Shown: positions 1-10,432 of the stretch, piece by piece
Layout: each line of letters opens with the position of its first letter
Numbering within the stretch: position 1 is the first letter of the stretch
Source: Chlorokybus atmophyticus
Taxonomy: Eukaryota; Streptophyta; Chlorokybophyceae; Chlorokybales; Chlorokybaceae
Direction of reading: 5' to 3'
Length of the DNA: 64,000 nucleotides
Assembly (NCBI GenBank): GCA_009103225.1
Contig: RHPI01002069.1
Location: forward strand, 124,001-188,000
Position numbers and translations under genes: made by a program
Notes under the pieces: model-generated
Database searches by the model: none
Told to the model about the DNA's origin: nothing
What the model saw: only the letters and a program-made list of their open reading frames with translations

Positions 1-3000
1 ATCATCGCCAGCATCGACAATTGGGATTTCAAGTCTCCAGGACAGCTGCGATATAATGGAGGCGCAGACAAGGACCTGCATTGCACTACCACACAAGTGT
101 GCATACCCTTGCCGATGCAGCGAGAGACTTTAATGGAACAGCCTGTGCCTGCGTTGCGTGCACGCACCTGTGCTCAAGCCCAGATGGAGGCGCCTAAATC
201 GCAGGACATGGCAGTCTCACCGCTTGCTCGGCGACCGTTCGTGTACCCTCCATTGTCCGACAACATCACAGAGCTGCAGGCTCATCAGCGAGAGGCGAAG
301 GATGCCTTCCATCTGGTCATGCACAACACTGTTGTAAAAAGAACGGAGATCCCAGGATACGACAGCAATTCGCTGAAAAACGTCCTCGCCAACTTGTGCC
401 CAACAGAAGACAAGCCTGCAGGCCGGGTGCACTATCTACCTCTATTGCCATACAACCCGGACAAACCAGACCATATGAAGCTGGCCTTGCTTGAGTTGAA
501 GCAGCGCCTTGGACTTGATGCAACCAAGCACAAGGTTTGCGTAGTGGGCGATCAGAAAACCTTCAGCCTCATGATACACTTGAAAAACACTGAACCTGGG
601 TACTGGGACTGGGTACTCCCGATGCCAGGCGACTGGCATGCCCTGTATAATCTCATTCCAGTCATCTTCAAGGTGTATTGGGATGCTGGCTTGGACTCAC
701 TATGCATTGCGGCCGGAATACCTGCCAGTACTGCACGAAACATGATTGCGGAAGGAAGCAACTGGAAGAGAATGCACGCCTACCTAGTGCAGAGTTGGGA
801 AGCAATCTATCGGTACCAGCTTCAATGCTTTCACGCGGCATGCCCCACCGTGTGGAGCGACGCTGAGCAGAGCGTCGAAGATATGCACATGCGTGACGAC
901 AGGCACTACACAGCGTTCTTGGAGTATGGACAGCGTCGTTCAGCAACTGACGCCACATGGGCCATGTGGTGGAATTACACCACACGCGATGCAGCAGCGT
1001 ACCTGGGCTTGTATTTTGCAATTCGCAGCAGCAACTGGCGACTACGTGTGGCGGCGTACAAGGCGCTGAGTCCACTGGCTTTTGCGTGGGATCGCCCCCA
1101 CTACCAGCGCCTGATTACACAACACCTGCACGACATCCTCACCTGGCCAGAAGACGTTCTCGAACACCTCCACGCTGGGGCGTTTTGCATCAGCCTGACA
1201 GGCAAGCCGTGCTGTAGTGTTGCAGGAGACGAAGCGCATGAGACTCTTATCAACAAAGATCTCAAGTCCACTCTGTGCAAACCAAATGCCGACTATGTTC
1301 AACGCAAAACCATGTACTTACCATATAGAGCGTTGGTGATCAAGAGAGTCATGCACTTGCTGAGACCGCTGTCCTCGGCACCCAACGCTGACAACACACC
1401 CCCGTTGGCGGTCGCCAGCGACAAGACAGGTTGCAATGTCAGAGCAATGCTCAGCATTTTAAAGCAGGCAGATGTGCTGGCTGATGACCATGGAGAACAG
1501 CTGGTGCACTTGGTCAACCTCCGTGAAGCAAGCCCTGCCGCAGCTGCAGATCTAGCTCGCCATTATGAAGTGGGCATGGACCAATTCCTGCTATACGCAA
1601 AGGTGACGCACTGCAAAGAGATGACAGCAACGAACGTGGGCCGACGGTTTGGCCTCAAAACCATGCTGTTGCGCAAGCAAGTCATCAGGGCAACACGGGT
1701 ACTGGAGCGCATGCGCAAGACCAAGACCTTGATACTCAATCAGCTGTGCAAAAGCCAAGCAACACAAGAGGCCTATCAGGCTCAGTACCAGGAGATCCCG
1801 CTTGCCCTCTTCAACGAAGATGGGAGCATGCGCAAGGGTGACAAAGCGTTGTTCTTAACGGAGCTTTGTGCGTCATGTGAGGGCGTCCAGCTGCTGCGAC
1901 ATCCTCCAGGAGTGGAGGTGGTAATAGCCGAAGGCATGTTCATGATCAACAAAACACCAGGCAGCGGCGTAAACAACATGCGGGACTACCTAGAGCAGAC
2001 ACTTCGCAGCTGCATTCTCCCCCGCTTGTCCAACCCCACCGTCAAGGAGCTGCATGTAATCTTCGACGATCCATCGCATGCAACGGGCATCAAGTCCAGT
2101 TTGCAACAGTACAGAGACGGTGGGTCAGCGGCACGGACTGTCCAACATCTCACCCTCAACACTGAGATTCCACGTTCATGGCGGGATCTCCTTGCCGACC
2201 GCAGCCTCAAGCGCAGCCTGTGTTCTTTGATGACCCAGTACCTCCCTGCAATGGTTGCCAAGCACCTCAGCCCGGGGCAAACCTTCCTGATAGCGGGCGG
2301 CAGCGACGACCCGCAGTGGAAGGACATTGCGAGGCTTGTATCACACACTGGTGAAGAGGTCGTCATGGGCACCACCGACCTGTATTCCTGCAACCATGCC
2401 GAGTCAGATTCGCGTGTGTGGCTGCATGCGCAGCGCTGCGCTCACGACAACGTCCTCATTTACTCACCGGACACCGACGTGTCAATTATCGGGCTTGCAG
2501 CGCTGGAGCAGTGGGGATCCACAAGCAAGCAAGTGCACATTCAAGTGGCCACCAGTGCCAACCACAGCAGCCGACCACCGTTCATCGATCTCTCCAGGTT
2601 GCTCAGTCACCTTGACAAGCTACCCCAACTGCGCTTCCTACCGTCACGCCAGCGCGCGCTGTTCATTCTTATCTTCTTTGCGGGGACTGGGTGCGACTAT
2701 ACTAGCTTCTTTGCGGGAATCTCTAAGAAGTTCTTCTGGTCTGCAGCGCTGACTCGTGAATGCGAGTTCATCACCCGTGTGGAGACTCTAGATGAGAACA
2801 CCGCGGCCACCATGCTGCTCAGGTTAGTCGGCTGCGCTTATTACAGCAAGCACAAAAACGTTTTTCCTGGACACAACAGTGGGGAGAGTCTGTTTATTGA
2901 TGCCAATGGCGGCCCTGCTGGCAAGGACGACCCAACACGGCTGTTCATATGGCTGCGCGCAATCCACGCTGGCATTTGGGACAAAACGGCGGTATGCAAG

Positions 3001-3531
3001 GATGACATACCAGCACCATCCGCACTGACTTTGCATACCCGGCGAGTGATGTGGGTCGTCCGCATGTGGTCTCAGATGTGCATGTCCACCGTGACACAGC
3101 CGCCGTTAGAGGAGTATGGCTACACCCTTGAAGAAGGCCAGTACAAAGCGACTGTCGACACCGAAGAGAACATACTCGCCACCAGAGCACGTGCTCAGCA
3201 GCTGCTGCAGGGTTGCAAGTGCAAAACAAGTCAGTGTCGAACGAGGCAATGCAAGTGCCGCAAGAACGGCAGTATGTGTGGCCCAGGCTGTAGCTGCACT
3301 GGATGTTTGAACCTACCCAATTGCCCCGCACCAACGCAAGACACACAGCAGCCTGCCAACGATCACGATGAAGAAGATGTGGATGACGACGACAGTGATT
3401 GTGACGACTACAACAACCAGGGCAGTGACAATGCACAAGAGGACCCCGACAGCGACAGCGACGATGAGGAGCTTGACTTTAGCCTGCATGCCTGGCTTGA
3501 GAGCGTGGACGAGGCTGACATACGGTGGTAG
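1..3531 (+). CDS. Transposon-type large protein with PIN/FEN-like region and C-terminal CXC domain (5' partial)
   Basis: The reading frame is open from base 1, so the gene starts upstream of the window; the first in-frame ATG inside is at 115. At least 1,176 codons lie in one exon, ending TAG. The C-terminus has an exact tesmin/TSO1 CXC cysteine pattern at 3214-3306 (C-x-C-x4-C-x4-C-x-C-x6-C-x3-C-x-C-x2-C), then a long acidic Asp/Glu/Ser tail. Centrally there are ESDSR, SPDTDV (about 2464-2481) and GTGCDYTS (about 2683-2706), acidic motifs like those of PIN/FEN-fold nucleases. From memory, multi-copy proteins with this order of motifs are common in animal genomes and are presumed mobile; I infer the same here. 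A single long exon among intron-rich neighbours fits that. CXC domains bind DNA; no catalytic activity is proven. It lies 222 bp before a methyltransferase gene on the same strand. TGTAA at 3722-3726 may be its poly(A) signal. Confidence 0.72.
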   Translation: MIASIDNWDFKSPGQLRYNGGADKDLHCTTTQVCIPLPMQRETLMEQPVPALRARTCAQAQMEAPKSQDMAVSPLARRPFVYPPLSDNITELQAHQREAKDAFHLVMHNTVVKRTEIPGYDSNSLKNVLANLCPTEDKPAGRVHYLPLLPYNPDKPDHMKLALLELKQRLGLDATKHKVCVVGDQKTFSLMIHLKNTEPGYWDWVLPMPGDWHALYNLIPVIFKVYWDAGLDSLCIAAGIPASTARNMIAEGSNWKRMHAYLVQSWEAIYRYQLQCFHAACPTVWSDAEQSVEDMHMRDDRHYTAFLEYGQRRSATDATWAMWWNYTTRDAAAYLGLYFAIRSSNWRLRVAAYKALSPLAFAWDRPHYQRLITQHLHDILTWPEDVLEHLHAGAFCISLTGKPCCSVAGDEAHETLINKDLKSTLCKPNADYVQRKTMYLPYRALVIKRVMHLLRPLSSAPNADNTPPLAVASDKTGCNVRAMLSILKQADVLADDHGEQLVHLVNLREASPAAAADLARHYEVGMDQFLLYAKVTHCKEMTATNVGRRFGLKTMLLRKQVIRATRVLERMRKTKTLILNQLCKSQATQEAYQAQYQEIPLALFNEDGSMRKGDKALFLTELCASCEGVQLLRHPPGVEVVIAEGMFMINKTPGSGVNNMRDYLEQTLRSCILPRLSNPTVKELHVIFDDPSHATGIKSSLQQYRDGGSAARTVQHLTLNTEIPRSWRDLLADRSLKRSLCSLMTQYLPAMVAKHLSPGQTFLIAGGSDDPQWKDIARLVSHTGEEVVMGTTDLYSCNHAESDSRVWLHAQRCAHDNVLIYSPDTDVSIIGLAALEQWGSTSKQVHIQVATSANHSSRPPFIDLSRLLSHLDKLPQLRFLPSRQRALFILIFFAGTGCDYTSFFAGISKKFFWSAALTRECEFITRVETLDENTAATMLLRLVGCAYYSKHKNVFPGHNSGESLFIDANGGPAGKDDPTRLFIWLRAIHAGIWDKTAVCKDDIPAPSALTLHTRRVMWVVRMWSQMCMSTVTQPPLEEYGYTLEEGQYKATVDTEENILATRARAQQLLQGCKCKTSQCRTRQCKCRKNGSMCGPGCSCTGCLNLPNCPAPTQDTQQPANDHDEEDVDDDDSDCDDYNNQGSDNAQEDPDSDSDDEELDFSLHAWLESVDEADIRW

Positions 3532-3642
3532 GGCTTCGCATCAGGGTTCTCCCCTCTAATTGCAGCCGCCTAGCAACTTGACAAACACCCTTGCCGCCAC
3601 TGCCAGCCTGCAACAAGGATCACGCTTAATGGTGCGTCAATT

Positions 3643-3650
3643 TAGGGTTT
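3643..3650 (-). promoter_or_regulatory. Telobox-like motif between the CXC ORF and the methyltransferase gene
   Basis: TAGGGTTT (reverse of AAACCCTA) lies 104 bp before the methyltransferase ATG, with a second TTAGGGTTA about 20 bp on. Teloboxes are plant promoter elements; use here is inferred from the recurrence of the motif near other start codons in this window. Confidence 0.3.
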
Positions 3651-3753
3651 GGCTCGTGATGTTAGGGTTATCAATTTGGCTCAGCGGGCGGTGCTGCTGC
3701 GGCTTGATCGCACCTGGATGCTGTAAATACTGTGCCAGGATAGCAGCAAGAGA

Positions 3754-5530
3754 ATGACGCCTGCTCGTTCTAGACCCGCTTTACTCTGCCAGGTATGCAG
3801 GGCATACACAGTCAACAACGGCCAGCGGGCTCGACTCAAGCGCCATCAGACGCACTGTGGGCAGTACAAGGCGGTGTTTGGCTACACCGCCGCCTGCTGG
3901 CATCATCATGCCGCCGGGGAGTCTGTGATCCGTTGCAGAGGCCAACTCCACTGCACAGCGCCAGAGTTCTTCCACCTGCAGTGCACATGCCGTCAGTGCA
4001 ACTCATCACTTTTCGAGTGGCACGGCACACCCATGCGGTACATGCCATACACGCGGCCAGGAGACAGCGCACACGGCAAGACGATCACCCATGTGCCGGT
4101 CAGTGCGCTGGTAACCCTTATGCATACACGCCTGCACATATGGTCTGCTGCATCCATCTGCAGGTCAATAACAGCACGCCCCATGCACTGCAGTCAACGC
4201 TGCCACGCTGCGGGCGCGGCGCAACGCACCTGGCCAGTGCAGCGGATGGCGTACAAGATAGCAGCACAACAATCGAGGAGGTGAGCCTGCGCTGCCAATT
4301 GCTAGGCCTTCATTCATGGTATACACCAGCATGCGCGCTAACCACACGCAACTGGTGCTTGCAGATGGCACAGCATGCAATCGTTGCAGAGTGTCGCAAA
4401 AGATGCACAGCTCAAGGTGCTGACCTGGTGGGGAGCTCCGTGAGAGTGTTTTGGCCTGCGGACAAGAAGTGGTATGAGGGCTCCATATACCGATGGAACT
4501 CGCATAAAGGTAAGTTAGGCGACTGCTACATAAACGAGGATGTTAATGACTTAGTCGACTTTGCTTGACCTCTTGGTTGGCAGCTCGCTACAGCGTGCGC
4601 TTCCACGACGGCGATGTTCAACACCTTAAGATCGAACGACACAACATCGTGGTTTGCTTCAGACATAATGGAATTATGTCATGTATCCAAATCGGAGGTC
4701 AGAGAGTACCGGTGAGTCAAAAGGCTGCTCTCCCGCTGCCATGTATCCCAATGTGGAGTGTGTCATCACCTCTGCTCATGACCCACACCGCTCGGAGACC
4801 GGACGGCACACCACACCGACCCAAGTTATTGGACCTTTGCTGTGGGGGAGGCGGTGCCAGCATGGGGCTTTACAGGGCAGGGTTTGACATTACTGGCGTA
4901 GACAACATCATGCAGCCGGAGTACCCCTTCAACTTTATCAAAGGCGATGCACTGACTGTGGACCTGGAAGCCTACGACGTCATATGGGCAAGCCCACCAT
5001 GTCAGGCATTTGCAGGATGCATCCCAGAAGGGCAACGGCAACAGCATGGGGGCAACTGGAACCATAGCCAACTGCTGCACACATTGCGCATCCGCCTACA
5101 TCAATGCAGCAAGCCCTACATCATTGAGAACATACCAGGAGCTGCACTCCACATGACGGCCTCGCTCACTCTGTGCGGCACCATGTTTCGACTGTCGACT
5201 TTTAGACACAGGCTGTTTGAGACAAGTCCCCAGCTAGAGGTGGACCTGGTTTGCGACCACACCGAGAAGAGTCTGGGCACCTTGTCTGGACACTCCACCT
5301 ACATGCAAAGTCAGCCCCATCAGTCGCAACATGCTCAGATGTACCCTGTGTATGGGCAGGCTGTTTCACGTGGCACCATAACTGGGTGGAAGAAGGCTCT
5401 CGGCATCGAATGGATCCAAGCTGAAAGCACACTCGTGGAATGTATCCCGCCGGCCTATGCTGAGTACATAGGACGTAAAATGCTGCAGACAATGGGCTAC
5501 ACAGTTAGTGCTCCATTGTCATGGGAATAG
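3754..5530 (+). CDS. Zinc finger-Tudor-DNA (cytosine-5) methyltransferase
   Basis: Model: exons 3754-4098, 4164-4280, 4365-4509 and 4584-5530, giving 517 aa; the first donor could instead be 4111. Residues about 10-90 are rich in Cys and His, including CQVC followed by H-x3-H-C. A Tudor-like barrel spans about 168-220 (VRVFWPADKKWYEGSI, then VRFHDGD), resembling the PDS5 Tudor domain. The C-terminal half is a C5 methyltransferase: motif I LLDLCCGGGGASMG (about 284), catalytic PPCQ (Cys about 342), EN of motif VI (384-385), RHR of motif VIII (410-412) and motif X IPPAYAEYIG near the end. CGTMFRL-FRHRLFE plus IPPAYAEYIG is the pattern of bacteriophage Dcm-type enzymes rather than plant MET1/CMT/DRM, so I infer horizontal origin. 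It would transfer a methyl group from S-adenosylmethionine to cytosine, perhaps guided by Tudor reading of methylated tails. The methyltransferase call is firm; the N-terminal exons are less so. Confidence 0.85.
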
Positions 5531-6894
5531 CCAATATGCGACCCACATTCAGGGCACAACGTTGCAAGTTGACACAACAGGCTGCTGACACTGCACAGTG
5601 TGCGTGCACCGCATGTTCTCCAGAAACGTTCCAATGTACTGCAGGACCATGCTAAGACACAGTGCACAACCTAAATGACTTCACGAAGAAAACATCAGGA
5701 CCTACTAATCAGCAGACATGAGTACGAATGCACCTACACAACAATACATGAAAAACTACACAGTGCATACACAATCACATCATGCACGCAGCAACTACAA
5801 CATCATGCTCGCAGCAGCTACAACAAACACCAACCTCTTGCATCCAAGTATCACACAGCACGCGACACACATCACACACACACACACACACACACATGCT
5901 CACCGAAAACGGCTATGCAAAACTCCTCAACACATGTCGCAGTCGCCTTAACCACCTGGCCGATAGAGCCGACCGGGCAGCAGACAGGCGGCCCCACCCC
6001 AGACAGCCCGGCGTCAACGACCTATACCGCTACACACCACCCGCACAACTAGCCCGCACACACAGCGACGCCACCTGGCCGCCGCCGCCGCCGCCGCCAC
6101 GTCAACAGGCGAAAAATGGCGCCGGCGGGAAACCTCTACCACAAATCCTATTCCCACGCAGCTAGGCACTCTGTCAACATCGACACGCATTGGCAACTCC
6201 AGCGACGTCACATTGTGTCACCATCGACACAAGTCGACCCATCCGCCTCTGTCTGCATCGACAAACGGCGAACAATCCATGTCAGTCGTTGGCGACACTG
6301 TGCAGCCTTACACTGACATTGCTGAGTTAACGATTGCCCCATGGCAACCCCTCGGGCTCCCAGACTGACCATGACCATGCCGTCGGCATTGTGCTACGGT
6401 AGCAGGGTCCTGGCCTTGGGCATGGGTCCGTTCACTGAACGGCGTTCAGGCAAAGGTCCTCTCAAAAGCGAATGGGACCTGAGTGGAGTGACCCTGTCGC
6501 TTTTGGGGTCGCTTTCCTAGGGTAAGTGGCCCTAACGTTGGACAATTGGGTCAACTAAAGACCCTCAAAGGGCCGGCCCAATGGTAAGTAGTGCAAACGT
6601 TATGGCGGAAATGGAGCTATTTCTCTGCTGCCGCCTTCGACCAAACTTTGCCGATTTGCCCGTGTCCAACTTGAGGCAAAGTCGTTTTTTGGGCGATCTA
6701 CACTTCACCCTGTGAGAGGGTGATGTGGACGCATCCGTTAACCGATTGACTAGCCAAACAGTGCGTTGGATAGCCAATCTCGTTAGCTTTCCAACAAGCC
6801 TACCCAACGACTCAAACGGGCCAGCGACGGGCCCGTACTGGCTATTCTTAATTCTTTAGGTGTCCGAGAGATATGGTCGGATCACCCTACAGGG
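5531..6894. other. Spacer without a recognisable gene
   Basis: Short frames here are low-complexity (CA repeat, CCG run near 6080). A loose motif CATCGACA recurs at about 6178, 6221 and 6258. From about 6340 the sequence is rich in GGGACC/GGTCC-like words. No protein match was recognised. It may hold the 3' end of the element carrying the CXC and methyltransferase genes, but no terminal repeat could be identified. Confidence 0.5.
5871..5895. repeat. (AC)n microsatellite
   Basis: Uninterrupted AC dinucleotide run of about 12 units in the spacer downstream of the methyltransferase gene. Confidence 0.95.
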
Positions 6895-6896
6895 TA

Positions 6897-6918
6897 GGGT
6901 CAAGTCCCCTAATTTGGG
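6897..6918 (+). repeat. Left terminal inverted repeat of the pogo-like element
   Basis: Matches the reverse complement of 10333-10354 at most positions and begins directly after TA. Confidence 0.75.
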
Positions 6919-7705
6919 AACGGCCCCTTATTTGGGGATTAGCCGTTTTTAGCTGATATCTACCGGCCTGTGGGGTATTTACCGGCCATATTATAGGTTT
7001 AGGCAGGTATGATTGATACGCGTCCAACGAGCCTTTAACATTGGCAAACGGATCAGCGGGGCGGGAGTTTTGAATTTTCAAAGTTGGTAAATTTTGTGGT
7101 TCAAACGGTGTAGTAACACCATGAAGTTTGCAACTTAATAACTCTGGCATGTGATATGGATATTGGATGATTTTTTTTTGTTGGGTTTGTATAGGCTATA
7201 GGACCTTATTTCTCAAGTTTCATGCTATTCCACGCGAAAATGCACTAGTTACAAAGTTCACACTTTTGGGGTATAACGCAACGACACAACCCAAAAGTGA
7301 AGTTGGTGACTGTTGCCTTTGTGAGTGTTAGAACTGGTTGGGGCTCCGTGTTTGTGTTTGTATTGCAGTTTGCAATGCCTCAAGCACTCACTAGTTGAGT
7401 GTTGGTGGCATTTCAGTTGTTTGCTAGCTGTAGGCTAAGGTGTGAGGGGGTGAGATAGTGTGAGTGAGGTGTGCTGATGCAGAGGAGACAAGAGCAGTCA
7501 GAGAGTTGTACACGCGTTAGCTGTGTTGCAAAGGAGTTGTATACACTGCTACAAGGTCAGCTAGCCAGCTCAAGTCCTACCCTATGGTACAAAGCAGCAC
7601 GCAAAGGGTGGGTGTGTTGCATTTGTCAGCAACTTTGTCATCACTGTGGCACAAGGCCACTCAGACCACCCTGTTGCATCATGCTGTTGATACTGCAACT
7701 CTCAG

Positions 7706-9776
7706 GGTAAACGTGTCAAGGCCAAGACACTTCTGGCCAAGAAGAGAAAGAGGAGCCACAACAACTACAGCGCCATGCTGGAGGACATCTAGCGTGCTGT
7801 AGCCTCCATCAACCAGGGCTGTATGCATGTTGCTGATGCTGTCAAGGACCTTGGCATCCCGGACACCACTATGCGTCGCTTCGTTGCACAACCACACACC
7901 ATCCCCGAGTACAAGTGAGTTGAGGCTGTAGGTGCTGCTGTGCTGGTTCAGCAAGTCAAGACAAGTTAGTTAGTGACATGTGTATACAGGTTTGCTGGCG
8001 CTCCCACCATCTTTAGTGATGTTGAGGAGACTGACCTAGCAGAGTTTGTCAAGGCTCGTAATGGGTGGGGTCGTGGCATGACGTGGACAGAGATTGGTAT
8101 AGAAGCAGGCAAGAGGCTAGTAGGAGATGACAGAGCCAAACTGCTAAAGGAAGGGGTACCTGGGAAGAGGTGGTTCGCTGGCTTCAAGCGGAGGAAGCGT
8201 TTGGTCACCAGGAAGGCAGAGCCCCTCGACAAGTCCAGAAGAGTCTTCCTCAACAAACCTGTCGTGTACCACTACTTCCAGCTGCTGGCTGAGACTGTGC
8301 AGCAGCTGCTGGGGGTTGGTCCGGATAGGATCATCTGCGCTGATGAAGTTGGCATCGAACCAGATACGGCCATGCAGAACCAGCGCATCATCTGCGAAAG
8401 GTAAACAAGTTAGTCATGCATTGGTTACACGCACACGCGCACACACACATGCGTTTAAACACAACATTACTAACTTACATGTTTTGCACAGCGGGGCAAA
8501 GTGGGCACAAGCTGCAACTACAGGCAGCAGGGAGCACATCACCCTTATGTGTGCAGTCACCGGAGCTGGTCTCGCTGCCCCTCCCCTTGTCATTGTCAAG
8601 GGCCAACGCCTCACAGTGGATGCCAAGGATTTTGATGTACCTGGAGCAAGATTTGCAGCACAGGAGAACGCATGGATGACAACGGAGATCTTCGAGTTGT
8701 GGATCAGGGAGTTGGTGAAGTGGTATCCCGGAGGAGTTTGTCCTTCCAACCATGCACTGTTAGTGGTGGACGGACATGTGAGCAGATACAACTGCAGCAT
8801 GATCCGCTATGCACAAGACAAGGGCCTCCACATCCTCGTGCTGCCACCCCACACAACACATCGTCTTCAAGTGCTTGATATCAGCTGCTTCCACCCCTTC
8901 AAGGAAGCCTATAGGAAGGAGTATCGCCTGCGCCTGGAGACAAGATACAACTTTGATCTTAGTAGGAAGGAGTTCATGAAGCTGCTGGTGAAGCCTTACT
9001 ACGCTGGGTTGTCCCCTGCAAACATTATCGCGGGCTTCTGGGCATGTGGACTTTGGCCCCTCAACACATATGCACTGGACAAGTACTTCACAGACAAGCA
9101 GCTGGCACCACCACCTCCTGGCCTGTCTGCTCTTTTGGAGGCGATCGACAAGGGCGATGAGGAGGATGACAACAACAACAACAACACAGAGGATTGCAGC
9201 CCCAACACTGAAGCGCCAGCTAAACGAAAGCGTGGCATTAAAACTGCACACTTGCTGACCAGCGACGAAATAGCAGCAGAGATTGAGAGACAGGACCAAG
9301 CCAAGGTTGACAAGGCAGCAGCAGTGCAAGCACGCAAGGAGGCTGCCAAGCAGAAAAAGGAAGAAGCTGTGCATGCAGCAGCAGCAAAGGCAGAGAGGGT
9401 GCAAATAAAGAAGAAACAGGCTGCCTTAAAGAAGATGTTGGCTGAGAGAAAGAAAGCTGCCAAGACTCAAGCCAAGCAGGACGCAGAGAAGGAGAGACAG
9501 CAGGAGCAAGCACAGCAAAGGCAACAAGCACAGCAAGCAGAACAACAGCAGCGAGAGAGAACTGCAAAGGAGGCAACCGAGCTGTGGATGCGCTACGAGT
9601 GGGATCCCATGCAGTGCAACCACCAATTGGGAGACCCCCTGTGGGACTACGCTGAGGGCTTCGCCGAGCGCCATCCCCGCCCAGACCCTGCCCCCCGTGC
9701 ACAGGCCAAGGAGGCGGGCCTCCGCTGGAGACAGCGGCCAAGGGAGCGACACATACACAAGAGACCACCCCGCTAG
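7706..9776 (+). pseudogene. Pogo-like DDE transposase with a nonsense codon
   Basis: Exons recognised: 7706-7914, 7990-8400 and 8492-9776; exon lengths keep frame across both introns. Any exon before 7706 is not resolvable. The first exon encodes a basic stretch and a psq-type helix-turn-helix (GIPDTTMRRF), but codon 29 of that exon is TAG (7790-7792), at a place where the reading otherwise continues with family similarity. The catalytic core has ADEVGI (first Asp at 8342), VVDGH (second Asp at 8769) and QVLDISCF (third Asp at 8877), the DDD set of the DDE_1 family. A nuclear basic/coiled-coil tail rich in Ala, Lys and Gln follows, and the frame ends TAG. The enzyme would cut and paste the surrounding element at TA sites. 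Apart from the single stop the frame is intact, so inactivation looks recent. Confidence 0.85.
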
Positions 9777-10332
9777 AGTCCTACACTTAGACAACTTTGT
9801 AGACCTAATTTGCCTTGACTCACACACCATGTACATACACATGCAGGCATGCAAGACCTTTATGCTCTGCTGTGCGCCTGATGCCACCCATACCCACACC
9901 AATGACGCCGCCGCCCGCTTGCTTGCAACCTTGCAATTGACACAAGGTTTCCCGCCAAGGCGGCGCAGCTTGGCGGGAACAAACCGCCTGCAAGCAATAG
10001 CCTGCACATCACACCCATCACAGCCTGCCCCCCAGCCTACTAGCTGGCTGCCGCCACTTCACAATGGCTGCGGCCAGCAGGTTGATGGCACTCAGGAATG
10101 GCTGACAGCGCCTATCAGCCTTTCTCGAGTCACCAAATTAGGGCACGCGCACCCTTGGGGTCAGACCCTCTGCACCCCCTACTTTGGCGCGGTGTATCTA
10201 ACACGATACCGCGCTAGAAATGTGGAAAAAATAATCATTGTGTAGCCTATAATTCAGCTATCCAGCAACTATACACGTGACCGCCATCAACCCTATCAGT
10301 CAAGCACAATATGCTTAAAACCTCAAATTATC

Positions 10333-10354
10333 CCCAAAATAGGGGGCTTGACTC
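10333..10354 (-). repeat. Right terminal inverted repeat of the pogo-like element
   Basis: The sequence CCCCAAAATAGGGGGCTTGA runs into CTC and then TA; its reverse complement mirrors the left end at 6897. Confidence 0.75.
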
Positions 10355-10432
10355 TATGCATGCAGTGAGCGAGTCGCTTTCGGGGGGTCCGATGTATGGA
10401 TGAGCTCGACTGCTCAACAAAATGTATTGGAC

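Larger units (their letters stand above)
6897..10354 (+). mobile_element. Pogo/Tigger-like DNA transposon, 3.46 kb, termini intact
   Basis: The element is bounded by TA at 6895-6896 and 10355-10356. The left end reads GGGTCAAGTCCCCTAATTTG; the reverse complement of the right end reads GAGTCAAGCCCCCTATTTTG, an imperfect inverted repeat of about 22 bp. A TA target duplication and a DDD transposase with an N-terminal psq-type helix-turn-helix are hallmarks of the pogo branch of Tc1/mariner. Inside lies one transposase gene (7706-9776) with about 800 bp 5' and 580 bp 3' noncoding DNA. The right part also holds a separate palindromic stretch. The transposase has a premature stop, so this copy is probably non-autonomous now, though its ends could still be mobilised in trans. 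Confidence 0.78.

Noticed and set aside
7790-7792. Non-canonical genetic code (TAG = Gln)
   Set aside because: TAG ends the aldolase, symporter, CXIP4, methyltransferase and CXC frames, and no housekeeping exon contains an in-frame TAG or TAA.
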